Source of the DNA: Liolophura sinensis
Taxonomy: Eukaryota; Mollusca; Polyplacophora; Chitonida; Chitonidae
Direction of reading: 5' to 3'
Assembly: GCF_032854445.1 (NCBI RefSeq)
Contig: NC_088295.1
Location: 66,757,249-66,821,248 of the forward strand
DNA length: 64,000 nt
Shown: positions 1 through 12,078 of the stretch, piece by piece
How positions within the stretch are numbered: position 1 is the stretch's first letter
Layout: each line of letters starts with the position of its first letter
Notes under the pieces: model-generated
The model's input: only the letters and a program-made list of their open reading frames with translations
What the model was told of the DNA's origin: nothing
The model's database searches: none
Made by a program: the position numbers and the translations under genes

Positions 1-1433
1 CGCTTTCCCTTAATAAACAAAACAGTTGTAAAAATTTGACCGATTATATTTTTCCAAAAAAAAATAATAGCCTTTCAATAACTTCAAGAATAAATCCAAA
101 GGGTAATATCGCAGGTCTCTTGGGCAAGCATTTATCTGGTAATACGGTGAGCAAATCAATCTGGCCTTCATACGCACCAGATACGTTAGTGTTGCACTTC
201 AAACTTATACAAGATATAGTTTAAATATTCAGTATCATCCAAAAACATTTTATGATATTCTGAAAAACGGCAACCTTAATTTAACGCCAAAATTCGTTTT
301 TAAAATCATGTGGCAAATGCTTTAATAGTGCCTAATACATTTATTTCATAACCGGATGTTTCCGTTTGTTTTGTGTCAGGTCCTATGAACTTTGATGTTT
401 TACTGCGCAAGCAAATTGCTCATGTACTCCAGCCTTTAGGAAAGCACTGAAAATCGGCAGTTTTGAGTGTAAATAATGACAGTTCATTGCTGTCAGCTTT
501 TGTTAATACACATGAAAATAATCTCTGTTTGACACATTGTATGATATCAAGGCTTTACCGCCTTGTCACCACCATGTTTTCCAGTGTGTTAACTGAAACC
601 TCCTCCTGGCTTCCTCCAGCTATAAATCTGACCAACCTTTAATCCAAATTCAGTTAATACATTAATCAGTTGATTTGCCCAAAGCCTAACCCACTTAGGA
701 TTCTTGGTAGCAGAGTTGGGAATTTCATTAAAACGTTTTATACAGTGACATGACCTGGCTAAAAGCCGAAAGTTCAAAATCACGAATCAAGCCAAAATGA
801 GCCTTTTAGATTGATGCTGTACAGTAAACACTACAACAGCAGTCCATTCAAGGAATTGGCAAGAAATGTAAGAGCTAGTTAAAATGTCAATGGACAAATC
901 TTCCGGAGCTAGTTGTGCAAGGTACAGTTTCATTTATTCCCCAGCCAAAAATCCATCTTTTATTTGGGTCACAGTGTGACCTCGAAAACTATTCCACACA
1001 ACAATCAGCTTTACACTATACATGTTCTGAGGTTAGAAATATTGGAACGAAGAAGAAGAAATTAAAGCGACATATACGAATGCAAATAATATACCTTTCT
1101 ATACATTTATTATCTGAATGAAAGAAATAATGTACCAAGCTTAAAAGTGGAGTATGAACTACGAGTCCCAGTTGACTTACATCCACTACTTAAAATGCCA
1201 GGATCACAAGCAGGTCTCACATGCCCAGAGATGCAGGGTTGACGTTCTAACAGGCGAAGCTAGTTTTCACAATTCTCAGATAGTTCTTACCCCTCTGCTT
1301 CTCTGGTGCGTGCACCAAACCGGATTGTGCGTCTACGTCACGAAAAAGCACACCCGCGGCTCTCCCATTAGGTACCGTCGATAAACGCCCACTGATTAAT
1401 TTCTTTCAAACGATGATTTGGAGCTCCCTTGAG
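1..1433. other. No gene recognised
   Basis: AT-rich sequence with only short open frames (up to 76 codons). I see no splice-bounded exon, RNA gene or repeat that I can support. Confidence 0.5.
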
Positions 1434-1724
1434 TTACTGGTCTCCAGTAGATCGTTTGTAATCTCCGAGAATACCGAACAAAAGCTGATTTGGAAGTTCT
1501 TCATCAGATATGTGGTTAACGTGACCTGTGAACGTTTCTAGCACAGTGAGGACAATCGTCCTTTCGAGTTTCGCGAGAACTCCTTTGTCAGCATTCTTAC
1601 TTTGCCTCTGGATCCCCTGCATCCCGCGGAAACAGTATGGGTGGTACGTTGGAAGTCTCTTCTGGCATGCAAATACAAGATGTGTTTCAGTTACGTCATA
1701 CGAATGACTTTTCTTCAATTCCAT
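1434..1724 (-). mobile_element. LINE reverse-transcriptase C-terminal fragment (decayed)
   Basis: A 96-codon minus-strand frame reads like the stretch just after the reverse-transcriptase domain of many animal non-LTR retrotransposons. Seen in the frame: a CFRGMQGIQ segment, then a GHV motif (FTGHVNHISDEELPNQLLFG), then GDYKRSTGDQ. The family pattern known to me is a CLR..GI.W segment, GHV.R..D.RLP..LLYGEL and GKRS.G.Q. Nothing else of the element (endonuclease, YxDD palm motif) is recognisable nearby, so this is a truncated relic. Several positions that are usually conserved differ (GELG appears as GILG, for example), which suggests an old, inactive copy. The LINE clade cannot be decided from this piece. 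An unrelated chance frame is the alternative, but the motif order makes that less likely. Confidence 0.6.
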
Positions 1725-2156
1725 AGTATGTTTTTATTGGGAATGAAGCACCAAAAGCATTGGAGGAGATATTTCTGTCCTCAACAACAATACTGAGCGC
1801 TCCTGCAAGCCAAGCACATCAGGCAAAGCAAGATTCCAGTCGCAGCCTCGGGCAAAGGATACAGGATACAAAGACAGAGGCTACAAAGAGGCGAAGTTTC
1901 TTCAAGCAGCTGGCTAACAAACAAAATTTCTCCCAAAACGTTTCATATATAAGATATTTCCAATCCAATTCAACCAAACATTGCAAAAGCAAGTGTTCAC
2001 TTTTATCGCACATTCAACAGCTTTGTATCCTGTCCTATATGCCTCACCTCGTGTACATTTTAGGAGTGGGTGGTCAACAGTTTAATATGTTTAACCCGTG
2101 AGGCCTTTGTCTATTTATTTGTTATTCAAATCCACACTCAAGAATTCGTCGCTTAC

Positions 2157-2339
2157 CTGATGCCGATCATTTTTATTGCTGGAGTGTCCACTGATTTCTG
2201 ACAAACTTATTCCCTTTTGACGTATAGCTATGCCAGCCATATTGGTGTTGGACAAGTCATTGTCAGCAAAGGATAGTTGACCGTTTGTTGTTGACAAGAT
2301 CCACGAACAGTAAGAGGGGAGTTTACAAAAATTCCCTTT
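2157..2339 (-). CDS. Candidate internal exon, unknown protein
   Basis: A 183-bp segment on the minus strand, open in phase 0 at both ends (61 codons). It runs from an acceptor ending CTGCAG to a consensus donor, CAG|GTAAGC. The predicted peptide is hydrophilic and Ser/Asn-rich, including the stretch NMAGIAIRQKGISLSEISG. I recognise no domain and find no partner exon with confidence. The acceptor lies inside a dispersed repeat that occurs four times in the window, so the exon could be an exonised repeat junction or a chance pairing of splice-like sites. Confidence 0.27.
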
Positions 2340-2392
2340 CTGCAGTATACAGTGCAAACCAGAGCAGCGACGACAGTGTGACAATTGACAAA
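2340..2392 (-). repeat. Dispersed repeat R1, copy 1
   Basis: Read on the minus strand this holds the core GTCGTCGCTGCTCTGGTTT, shared with copies near 8.2, 15.5 and 35.96 kb. The better-preserved copies read GCTCTGGTTTTACTC, then a short variable stretch and CTGTAG or TTGTAG, which resembles a pyrimidine tract plus acceptor. Family unknown. Confidence 0.5.
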
Positions 2393-4672
2393 TGCTCAAA
2401 TGCTTACATGTATCCGATGAAATTGGTTTCAGTTCACTTCAGTCAGGGCCATTTTTTCAACCATCCATGTAAATATTTAAATAGTAGCAACTTAGACACC
2501 CCAAGCACAATAACTTAAACAAAATTAGGTACAACAAAATTTTGCAGTGATGTTAATTGCAGTTTATTAGACGCCACTGGTCTAGAATTACTCTGTATGC
2601 TGTGCTGTCATTGCATATAATAAACAATCACATAATTGAATCCACAATACTGTTTCCTTTCGATTCCGAGGAACACTGAGGGAAAACTTCATCATCTAAC
2701 AAAGTTTTTCTTTGGTGACAGTCCTGTGCAAAACCCACTAAATCACTTTTCATTATTTTCATTAGGTTATGGATTGAAATGTCTCGTGTTTCTGACCACA
2801 GATTTTGATAATTAATTTTTCCGCTTTGCCGAAAATCAGTTATAATGTCATAATTATTATCCCTAATGGACTCGCCCTATGCAACTCATCTGTGCACAAT
2901 TCGCGTTAATGGAGAGACAGCCGCCCTGTCTAAATCGTCTATTAGGATTCTTAATCATTATTTCAATATATAACTGTTCCTTAAGCTGGTAGTCCTTTGT
3001 GTTCATTATGTACTAAATAATACACAGCTTCTTCTCCGATCAAACAGACGCTTCATCGACTCATTCCTACTAAATAAAGATGTCTTGATTCAAGTTAAAG
3101 TATGACAACATCCTTCATGTGCTAATCATTTTGTTCAAATACGTTAACCTACTTCACGTGTACCCCATAAGAATTTTTATAACACTGACCCGTTTATAGC
3201 ACATTTATCATCAAAGACCCGTGGTCATTTCCTGGCCATGGCTCTGCACATAAATCCTGAAGCAGCTTATGCTGAGATGTAACCTATATCTCACGTGATA
3301 GCCAGGCATTATATTAATTTTCCAATACTCTATTAGCCTGAATGAGGAATTCATCAGTGTCAAGTGGATTGGTTGAGTCTGTATAGCATGATTGACACGG
3401 GTAATTAGAAAGGTTTCGCTACAACCTAGCCCAGATGAAACGCTCCGAGAAACGGGCACCAGTATTATTTCACTATCAGTGGGTGTATTTTATGTTTGAT
3501 TTTCATCGATTAGACAAACTGCTGAACTCTAAAGGAAGTTCTGGTTCGAATTTCACATGCAAATTGACCCAGACCAATTTCATTTTTATGTGTGAAAGTC
3601 ATAATTTGATAATGAAGGTTTTCATTGGAAGTATTATCAGATTCTTATACATGTGCATGTACATTGTATCAGTACAATCTGTTGTACTGGAATCATCATC
3701 GACTTACGTAAGTATAGTATGAGCATCCGTTATGATATGTCATTGGCTAGTAGCTAGTAAGGAACAAGTCAGTTTTGCAGTCTGGTTAGTCATGAAGGTG
3801 ACACTCCCCCTGTAGGCCAGTCGAAGGTTGGCTGGTGATAATTGTTATATCGGTGCTCGCGAGAACTTGTTCAGATATCAGGCGGTGGTTTTCTTCGGAA
3901 AAAGAAACATTTTGATAATGAATTAACTTTCAACATTCCCCATTATTACAGGCGTGTGTAACTCAAAAATTGTAGGTCGATGCCCTCGTGTATATTTGTC
4001 ACATATTTAATATTACACTACAGGTCCTCTGTAGCTAAATAGGAAATCTTCCTATGGCTCAATGTATTTTTCCGACGATAGCTTTCAACGAATACACCAA
4101 GGTGTAGCCTTAACAAAAATATTCTTAGAAATGGGTTAAAAGCTATTATCGGAATACTTTCCTAACTACTATTATTTTCTGTCTTAACTTGCCATTATGT
4201 CGGATGCGAAGCCAGCTTCAGCCAGTAAGTAGCGGTGGTCATTCCACTCTGTGCCATCCCCAACTGACTTTGCCACAGTCATCGATCCACACAGTCAAGA
4301 CTAGCGTAATGGGACCATTGTCACGTTGACGCTAAATACCCCAAAGGAATGGTTTAGTGTGTTAATTAGATACTGTTTCCGACACAAAAACCCATCCGTG
4401 AACTAGAAGCGCGCCACTCTCAATTATGCCAGATAAACAGCACTGGGAACCGGGAACATTCATGTGAAGAGTGGTCTGACGTGGTACTCAACTTGTTCAC
4501 ACAAAGTGCACAGAAATTACTGATGCATGACGATCCACTTTCTGCGCATGACAGGAGATCTTAAAACTGTTTATATCCAAAACACACAATGGTGGCTTGT
4601 TTTTTGGCGTGCATCATTCGACTTGGATGGGGAAACGCCATTACAAACTAAAATCTCTCCCCCCCATCTCCA
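2393..4672. other. No gene recognised
   Basis: About 2.3 kb of AT-rich sequence. The largest frames (82 and 95 codons around 3.2-3.7 kb) have no recognisable motif and no convincing splice borders. Confidence 0.45.
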
Positions 4673-4691
4673 CCCCCCCCCCCCCCCCCCC
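4673..4691. repeat. Homopolymer (C)19
   Basis: An uninterrupted run of 19 C, preceded by a shorter C run near 4659. The minus strand is therefore a long G-tract, able in principle to form a G-quadruplex. The exact length is prone to assembly error. Confidence 0.85.
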
Positions 4692-5027
4692 GTGGCTTGA
4701 TTAAAGCCATCATCGCTATGATAAGGCTGCAGTATTGTCTAAGTGGCGTCAAGCCATAATCACCCTTTCATTCACTCATTCGAAATCCTCATACAAATCG
4801 TGTATTTGTATTAAATTACATATGGCTATTGATTAACACTAAGCCATGCCACGCTTCTTGTGATGGCAGGTAGGGATTGGCTTAGCTTTCACATTAACAG
4901 CTCCGAGGCGTTACGTTTACTCACCCGGAACTCAGTCCTGTTGCCTGTGCTGTTCTCAAAGTCCCAGTGTTGTCCGCCACAAAAAGAGGTCACCCGAGAT
5001 GCTATCCTACCTATAAAATGTTTTGCA

Positions 5028-5557
5028 CAGGGCGCTTGCACAACGGCATCGAAGGCCTAGGTGGATTTTACATCACTAAGATCTCGATCGTATAGCCATA
5101 CCTTACAATCCACACCCTCTTCCATGAAGGGATTATAAGCTACGATGATTGTAACTAACAATCAGAAATTACGACCCTGTTGTAAATATTTACAATCGCC
5201 CCAAAATTAAGGTTAAGTTCAAATGCTTGACATAGGTAAAGTGTTAGTTAATACCTATCTGCTCGGTTTGTAAAGATCTGCAATGTAATGGTCTACTGAC
5301 ATTTTTTCACACGTTTTGGTTGTTAGCTTCTGAATCATTATGATATAGAACTCTTCTAAAAATGAAGGCCAAACAAATTATTAACCGGTACATTGTTCAT
5401 TTACACAAGTCACTTTTATGTACGAGTCAAATTTGGCCTACGATCGCGATTGTAACTTCAAACAATTGCAAACAAATTATTTTTATAATCAATTATAAAC
5501 TCAGTTGAAGGGTCTATAATCGATTGTAGCTACAGTCTCTTTGTGCAAGCGGGCCCA
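5028..5557. mobile_element. MITE-like element with short terminal inverted repeats
   Basis: The sequence CAGGGCGCTTGCACAA at the left end is mirrored at the right by TTGTGCAAGCGGGCCCAG, so a GCTTGCACAA core (5034-5043 and 5541-5550) is perfectly inverted over a span of about 530 bp. The interior is AT-rich, non-coding, and carries a perfect 16-bp palindrome (TTGTAAATATTTACAA, 5180-5195) and several GATTGTA motifs. CAGGG-type ends and this size would suit a hAT-like MITE, but I cannot see an 8-bp target duplication, so the superfamily is unproven. Confidence 0.4.
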
Positions 5558-6129
5558 GCCATCCAAAACGTTACCATCGCATCTCTTTTGAATAGGCCTG
5601 CAAGTATAACACGCTCCAAGCAAGACATCAGTTATATAAAGTTTTAATTGTGAAATAATTAACTACTATTTCAACTGAATTATGAGTAACTTTTTGTCAA
5701 TGAACAGACGTAGTCTTTTTAAGGGAAATATATGATAAGATCTAATATAACAAAACGGTCACTATATATGAAGAAACATTGTCCGGTCCCTGAAACTCAC
5801 ACAAAAAATATTTGCTCCTGAACTGTAAGCAAAACACCAAGTTTGTCTTGGCTGAATTCGTTTTATTCTGTCTGGCCCCAGAAAACACTGTGTATCCCAG
5901 AGAAGAAGACGGTGTTGTTAATAAAATCTGTTCATTTGGCAAATAAGAATGAGACAGCTTATGTTAAAGCAGTAATTTGGGGTAATAAAAGTGTCATTAG
6001 GGAATCATTGTTTTGGTGTGGAAAAAATAAAGATTGTTCTAGAAATGAAAGTCTAAAAGAACCTTACACCATATTGCGTCAAAATTGTGTGATATCATCA
6101 TTGGTGATGAAAGACACAAAGCAACGGAA

Positions 6130-6330
6130 CACGAGTGAAAGCGCATGTATTGCTAAGTCTGGGGTAACGATTTTGATAAGGTACTTACGAAGACATCCAG
6201 ACGTCTATACCTTGGGGCTTGAGGCAAACTTCTCTAAATGAACTCTATTTCCAGAGGTTGTTATGTAAATCCTAAATATACAGAGCATTTTTTTTTTGCC
6301 ACTGGGACGGTATATGAGGTCGACCGAAGG
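6130..6330 (+). repeat. Dispersed repeat R2, copy 1
   Basis: A 60-base core at 6165-6224 matches the reverse complement of 10440-10499 at 57 of 60 positions. More diverged similarity continues on both sides, for example CCACTGGGAC further downstream. Both copies can be read in one frame ending ILIRYLRRHPDVYTLGL and then a stop at the same place. The upstream frame does not match between copies, so I treat this as a repeat and not as a gene. Confidence 0.65.
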
Positions 6331-7941
6331 AACGAAACAACTCACATACGTCTTCACAGACGTCACATACAGTGTTTCCTACCATTTGTGGTATTCGTTC
6401 CGAAAATAAACATCAAACTTAGACATCAGTGATAATTCTGTTGGCGAAATCATTTATTCCCGAACACACACTAATTTACAAAAACAAGAAGATAGCTTTG
6501 AAACAAATAAATCTAACAATAACTGCTATAGTAAGAACTTCCCATATACGGTCGGATTTGTGGGTGGAGGAAACACGGACTGTTCCGTGAAAACCACCGA
6601 CGATAGGCAAGTTATTGATGCACCTTCCCATGTATGACATAGATATATATGTACACCAGATCACTGGTGGTTTTGTGGTTTTCAACAAATGTAAAGGTAA
6701 CAAATGATGGGGTCATCGCCTCCGACAACTTACATGTTCGTCATCAAGGCCCCAGGAATGGATGGGATCCACTAATTCCTTGTCAAAAATCGAGACTGGG
6801 GCAGTTTAAAAACCGTCATTAAATACGTTGGAATCTAAAATCACAAGATAATCTAAGGTTATCTAATCACCAACGCTGATTCACACGTGGTCCATTGTAT
6901 TATGATGAGAAAAGATATGCTCCAGTCCAGAGTCGATGATCCATATACAGCTATTGTATAAGTGTTTGTACCTCTTATAAAAATGAATACATCTTGAACT
7001 GGCATGTCTAGTAACAATTGACTTTGAATTTCCTGTGTTGTCTGCAAGTACCATTATTCACAAACAAGGCTCTTTCCTTATTGTATTGCTCTGGTCTTCT
7101 TCTTTTAATTTCTTCTTCCTTTCTCCGATAAGGTGCTAGGGGTAAAGCTCAGCTGGTAAACATCATTTATATTTAGTTGTCGTCTTATGGAAAACAATAG
7201 CCAGATAAAAGTATGGAAAAAATTAGAAATGTACCTCTGACTATCTCTGTGGAACAATGCAGCAATAATTATAGAGAAAAACATTGAAATGATGATATTT
7301 TCATGTGACCAATATTCTGAAAGATTTCATTTTTGTTAGAGTCTTAGATTATTTAACCGGTAAAATTGATGTGCTGAGTTGGGGCATTGTATACGTCGTG
7401 ATCGGAATAAGGAATGTGTTGATTTTGCTCAGATGGTGTGCATAACCCAAAACTGAAGGAAGCTTCCAGCTATAACCCTTTGTTTTGATTACGGCCGAAT
7501 TGGATTAAGTTGGTACAACTATGCTTGGTACGCCTATGAAGTAAAAAAATTCAAACGTCGATACGGAATGGGATTTAGCAGTCCCGTAGGTTGAGGTTCA
7601 TATGGAAAGAATTCTGTTCAGCTCAGGGACAACATTAAGAACATTTCTGGGAAAGTATTTATTCGATGACCTTAACCTTTGGTATAAAACCGTAAAGGGC
7701 CGGTAAAGTAGTTTTTGTCTTGAGCCGATAAAAGATCAATAGCGTCTAGCCACACTAATATACCATACGTCAGTATGTATCAACCACAATTTGAGATCCG
7801 TGTATGTAGCAGAATGCAATATACACGTGAGGTATAAAAACCCTTCTAACCCAATCAAGTGGATCATCAATTTTATATTCAAACATTACTGATTTAAGGG
7901 TAATGAAGTCACTCTCGAGATCGTCAGCTGTATAACGCTGA
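6331..7941. other. No gene recognised
   Basis: AT-rich sequence with frames of up to about 75 codons, none with a motif or good splice borders. Confidence 0.4.
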
Positions 7942-8115
7942 AATTCCCTGGTTCGTGCAAGGACAGAAGGTGGCACACATGGGATCTTCTGTTGCAAGAA
8001 CTTCTGTGGTTCGTGCACGGACAGCAGGTGACAGATATGGGATTTCCTGTTGCAAGAAATTCTGTGGTTCGTGCACGGACATCAGGTGACGCACATGGGA
8101 TCTCCTGTTGCAAGA
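7942..8115. repeat. 58-bp tandem repeat, 3 copies
   Basis: Three consecutive 58-bp units, each containing TGGTTCGTGCA(A/C)GGACA and ending CTGTTGCAAGA. The units differ by a few substitutions. Minus-strand frames across it (82-98 codons) are open only because of the repeat. They shift reading frame from unit to unit (58 is not a multiple of 3), so I do not call them genes. Confidence 0.8.
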
Positions 8116-8184
8116 AAATGACAATTTGACAAAGCATTCCGTCCAATTTAGTAAAATAGCTGGACAAGACCCCGTATTCCATCG

Positions 8185-8260
8185 GTGACGTGTGACTGTT
8201 TGCCGGATATTACGCATCGCTGTGCTCTGGTTTTACTCCCGGTACTGTAGGTCTAATTAT
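8185..8260 (+). repeat. Dispersed repeat R1, copy 2
   Basis: Contains GACGTGTGACTGTTTGCC, then GCTCTGGTTTTACTCCCGG and TACTGTAG. The same order of motifs is seen near 15.45 kb and, inverted, near 35.96 kb. Confidence 0.55.
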
Positions 8261-8798
8261 ATAATTTCTATTTCTGGTATGCTGTAGGTCCTGCTTTGGT
8301 ACTTTTCATGAAAACATTCAAAAAGATTGCAAACGAGATATAGGCTTTTGTTTACTTTTGATATACATGATTTTCCAGGTTATATATTGTAAAGATAGGG
8401 GTTTTTTTTAGGTTTGACATTATGGAATCTCGGCAGATGCGCCAAATAATGTTCATTATTTGAATTCTAACCTCTTTTTTATTATTCATAACTGACATGT
8501 TTTCGAATTTCAGATAAATGTAAAATCAACAAATGTAATATTTGCCGAAAAATACCATGGCTAAATCTGGGTATTACGTGTTCTTTATGCCTTACGATAT
8601 GTAAAGTCTGAGCCTTTTTATATTACCCATGTATCACCACAATTTTTATATAATAGCAATTAAAGTTGCTTTGACGTTGTCGTAAAATTTGACTCCTGTC
8701 TGACAAGCCCTGTTGTCGATACCCTTTGGCGGAGAGATTAGTCATTATCTTGCTTCATTTGCTAACCTAGCAGTAGATACCAGTTAGTCATCACTAAT

Positions 8799-9680
8799 GT
8801 TACGAACCACGTCTTTAAGCATTGTATTATGTTTTTTGTTTTTTTTTTTGTTTTTTTTTATTTGTGAGTGACTGACCTACATTTTCCCCTCTGTGTATGT
8901 TATAGCCAGCACTGCGATTCAGTCCAGCGTTCTCGACGCTTCGGTGTTTGTAAGTTTAGTGTCATTGTAAATGGAGTGTACATTCTGGACATGTGTATCG
9001 GTATTGTAAACATGTTTACGATCAAACCATCCAGAATTTTCTTTTACGTTAGCCCATAGGTATGAACGACGGAGTTGTGAAGCTCACAGTCATTTACTCA
9101 AGTCCACTTGAGAGTCATATTTACTGTCATTCACTGAGAAGGATTTTGCGCGGTTTGGACATATTGGTTTTCACGCCATTCGACATTTGCACTCCATTTT
9201 CTGTACATAGCACTTTGTGAGCTTGTGTTTCGCCACTTGCTAATTTTTTGAGACAGTATTTTGGAACTTGTACAGCTCAGTGTCTCTTTGTGCGATTACG
9301 TACATGTCATCCCAGTTTATCCTGAAAGTGATATTTCGTGTATATTTCTGAGGAGTAAAACATACATCGCCAGCTCGGCCTCACGAACGCTACTGTAAAC
9401 CCGTTAGCCCTGGGAAGATACATCTTCACAGGCAGTTGGAGGATAAACATCGTCGGCGTATCGTGCCCACTGCAGTAACGATCTTGGGACGGCATGTACA
9501 TGTACTTAGAATATTTTTGTCAATGTAATGAGAGATTTTACAGCTGAACTTAAAATGTGGTTTGTGGTGAAAGTTAAAGCATGAGATCAAATCATTTCCT
9601 CATTGTTTCACTCATGCTCACGACACGCATTGTCTGACTACAGGTCAACAGTGAAAAAGTTATGGAGGCAAGTGTTCATG
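8799..9680 (+). repeat. Dispersed repeat R3, longest copy
   Basis: From TGTTACGAACC onward this aligns through about 680 bp with 27661-28345 (shared blocks include TCATTTACTCAAGTCCA, GTGAGCTTGTGTTTCGCC and TCATCCCAGTTTATCCTGAA). Its last ~200 bp (from AACGATCTTGGGACGGC) aligns with 11866-12078. Non-coding. The length and the absence of terminal inverted repeats would suit an LTR or a truncated retroelement, but I see no TG..CA ends and cannot classify it. Confidence 0.65.
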
Positions 9681-10319
9681 GCCTGTCCAATGTCTGCCCT
9701 GCCTGTCTTTAACGTTGCATCATATTTGACGCAGTTACACGAGAGCAGCCGAAGGTCTTTGTAATGTGGGCATGGGTGGCTCCTATGGATACCATACCCA
9801 GGGCCGTCTAGCGTTGTTCTGGAGTCAATCGAGGCATGGCCTTGGTGGTTTTTAGTCAGTGTGCAAGCCCAGCACACAGTGTGTAACGTTTTTATACCCT
9901 TATTACATGTGCAGTAGCGGCCATCCACGGATCACGTGATTTCTCAACTTTCTCCGTTGTCTCAAAACAAATTCATGTGGGCTTGTCGCACGTGGGAATA
10001 TGCTTCGTACAATGTTTTCCTACAATGATTTGATATTAATTTGCTGAAAAGGCTGGTTAAATTTAACTCACGGAGTCTTTAGGCCGTCAGTTAGATATGC
10101 TTTTTAAACGCTGCATTTGTTTACGGTTAACTTCAAATTTACATATTATTATCATTACGTAACGACTAGCAATTCTATTCTATTCATATACCAGACACCA
10201 ACCAATACATCATAAATTCTCAAATGTGTTATTTATATGTTCTTTATATGCAATAAGTCAAATGGGTGAAACTTCGGCTGAATGGTCGATTGGTTGGAGT
10301 TGGTGTCTCCCGTCGGAGA
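9681..10319. other. No gene recognised
   Basis: Contains a Cys-rich 96-codon minus frame (9638-9928) that overlaps the end of repeat R3. No known domain was recognised and it has no good splice borders. Confidence 0.4.
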
Positions 10320-10530
10320 GAGTCAATTTTTTTCAGGGCAACCTGATACACAGTCCCAGTGGAAAATACTTTGTCCATTTAGCTTTTATACAGGGTCAAC
10401 AACCCGCTCCCACGAAAACGGTTCATTTGGTGAATTTTGCCACAAGCCCCAAGGTATAGACGTCTGGATGTCTGCGTAAGTACCTTATCAAAATCGCTAC
10501 CGAAGACTTATAGCGACAGGTTACCCTTGA
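10320..10530 (-). repeat. Dispersed repeat R2, copy 2 (inverted)
   Basis: Reverse-complement partner of 6130-6330. Its near-identical core is at 10440-10499, with similarity fading outward. Confidence 0.65.
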
Positions 10531-11040
10531 CGGTTCTTTTCGCTTTATATATAGCACTGATAAATCCATGTCCCCGTGAGACACCTCATCACAGACGTTG
10601 TTTCGAATCTTTCATCATCAAAAGGTAAGCCCTCATAATTTTTAATTATGATATCAGGTACTTTTTTATCATGTACTTTCCTTATTGTATAAGGTCTCAC
10701 CCATCTCCACGTTTCCGATGTATTTGTTTTTCGTATCACAATGACGCTTTAGATCACTCAAGGGTACTGACTGTATGTGGCTGTTATCTTGGGCTAGAAG
10801 AATGAAGTAAATTCAGCCGTGATTAACTTGCTGCTTTCTACACACTTTTAGGAACCAGTGTTTACCTTTGAGCTTTTTTTTATTGAGGCACTTGCCAAAC
10901 TGCTCACATGTGATTTTTATCATAAGTTTTCTCAACAACTAGGGCTTGGTGTTAAACATACGTACTTCAAAGCACTATTAATGACACCGATGACATTAGA
11001 AATTTACCGAGGTTCCTATTGCCAGTACAGAAGGAATGAA

Positions 11041-11340
11041 TGCTTGGGGTTTAACATCGTACTTACAATTTTTCATATGACGACGAGGAGTCATTAGGTG
11101 TGTGTTCATACTCTGTATCATCTTTGTGGCATGGCGAGTTCATGCTGCCAAAGTGCTGTCGCCACTCAAGTATCACACCGATGACGCCAAGCATGAACCC
11201 CCACCATCTCACATTATGTTGTAGCGAGGCAGCAGTATGTACCATTTTTAAAGTCTTTGGTATGAACCGACTTTGATTTGATCCCGGGTCTCCCAACTTC
11301 GAGACAAACGCTTTAACCATTTGGCCACGAAGTAGTCCTT
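11041..11340 (-). mobile_element. tRNA-derived SINE (family S2), near full length
   Basis: Read on the minus strand, the right end is a tRNA-like head: A-box-like TGGCCAAATGGTTAAAGCG (11309-11327) and B-box-like GGGATCAAATC (11274-11284). The left end is the tail shared by the family, seen here on the plus strand as TGCTTGGGGTTTAACATCG followed by TATGACGACGAGG. Related copies lie at 16.0, 16.55, 28.6 and 47.2 kb. No clear target duplication is visible. Confidence 0.65.
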
Positions 11341-11865
11341 ATGCCAGGAATAACTGGTGTACCACACTCTGAAGCTGCACAGTTATAACGTAGGGCAAAA
11401 ATAATGCACACCCTGACAATCCCCTCAAGAGGTGTTCAAAACTGACAACGTAGGCAGTCACCTCATAGCGATCTTATATATGTATTGTTCTATATATGTG
11501 TGTATTGACTGAGACATATATTTTGCATACAAATCAGTATGGTACACGATCTGGATACTTATTTCTTTTATTCGCCTATAACAGTATTCCTTGCCTCTTT
11601 CTAACACTGAAACCTGTTGTCTGCTTCTTTGTACGAACCCGTCTTAATTTTGATGGCATCCGAAGGAAGATTTTAGGTTTGCCTACCTGAGGCACCTGAC
11701 AAACCGTGCGTTCATAAACAGTTAGTGTGTATTCATATTTCATTGTGTGTCTTCATGTGGGATTTATTAGAGGTTAAAACTCGGGTGCACTGTGATGTTC
11801 ATTTCCAGTTCTTTATGCGAACTATCTTTCTTCAAGTATGTCATGTTTCATAAGGAAATGTATCA

Positions 11866-12078
11866 ACAACGATCTTACGACGGCGTATACAGGCCCTTAG
11901 AATACTTTTGTCAGTATAGTATAAGATTTTACACCTAAACTTAATATGTGAATCGGGGTTAAAGTCATCACAGCAGTCATCAGATCATATCATTCCACCC
12001 ATGTTCGTAACACGAGTTGTCTAACTGGAGGTTAACAGTGAGAAAGTTGTGGAGGAAATACTTATGCAGCCGACCTGA
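11866..12078 (+). repeat. Dispersed repeat R3, 3' fragment
   Basis: Aligns to 9478-9680: ACGATCTTACGACGGC, then TTAGAATACTTTTGTCA, AAGATTTTACA and AACAGTGAGAAAGTTGTGGAGG occur in the same order. Confidence 0.6.

Noticed and set aside
5843-6241. 132-codon plus frame whose end is shared with 10440-10499
   Set aside because: Only the last ~35 codons are shared with the inverted copy; the upstream part has no similarity or motif, so a DNA repeat is the simpler reading.
7770-8217. Three overlapping minus frames of 82-98 codons
   Set aside because: They cross a 58-bp tandem repeat; the repeat peptide moves between frames from unit to unit.
9638-9928. Cys-rich 96-codon minus frame resembling a zinc-binding domain
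   Set aside because: Cys and His spacing fits no family I know, and the frame overlaps the end of repeat R3.
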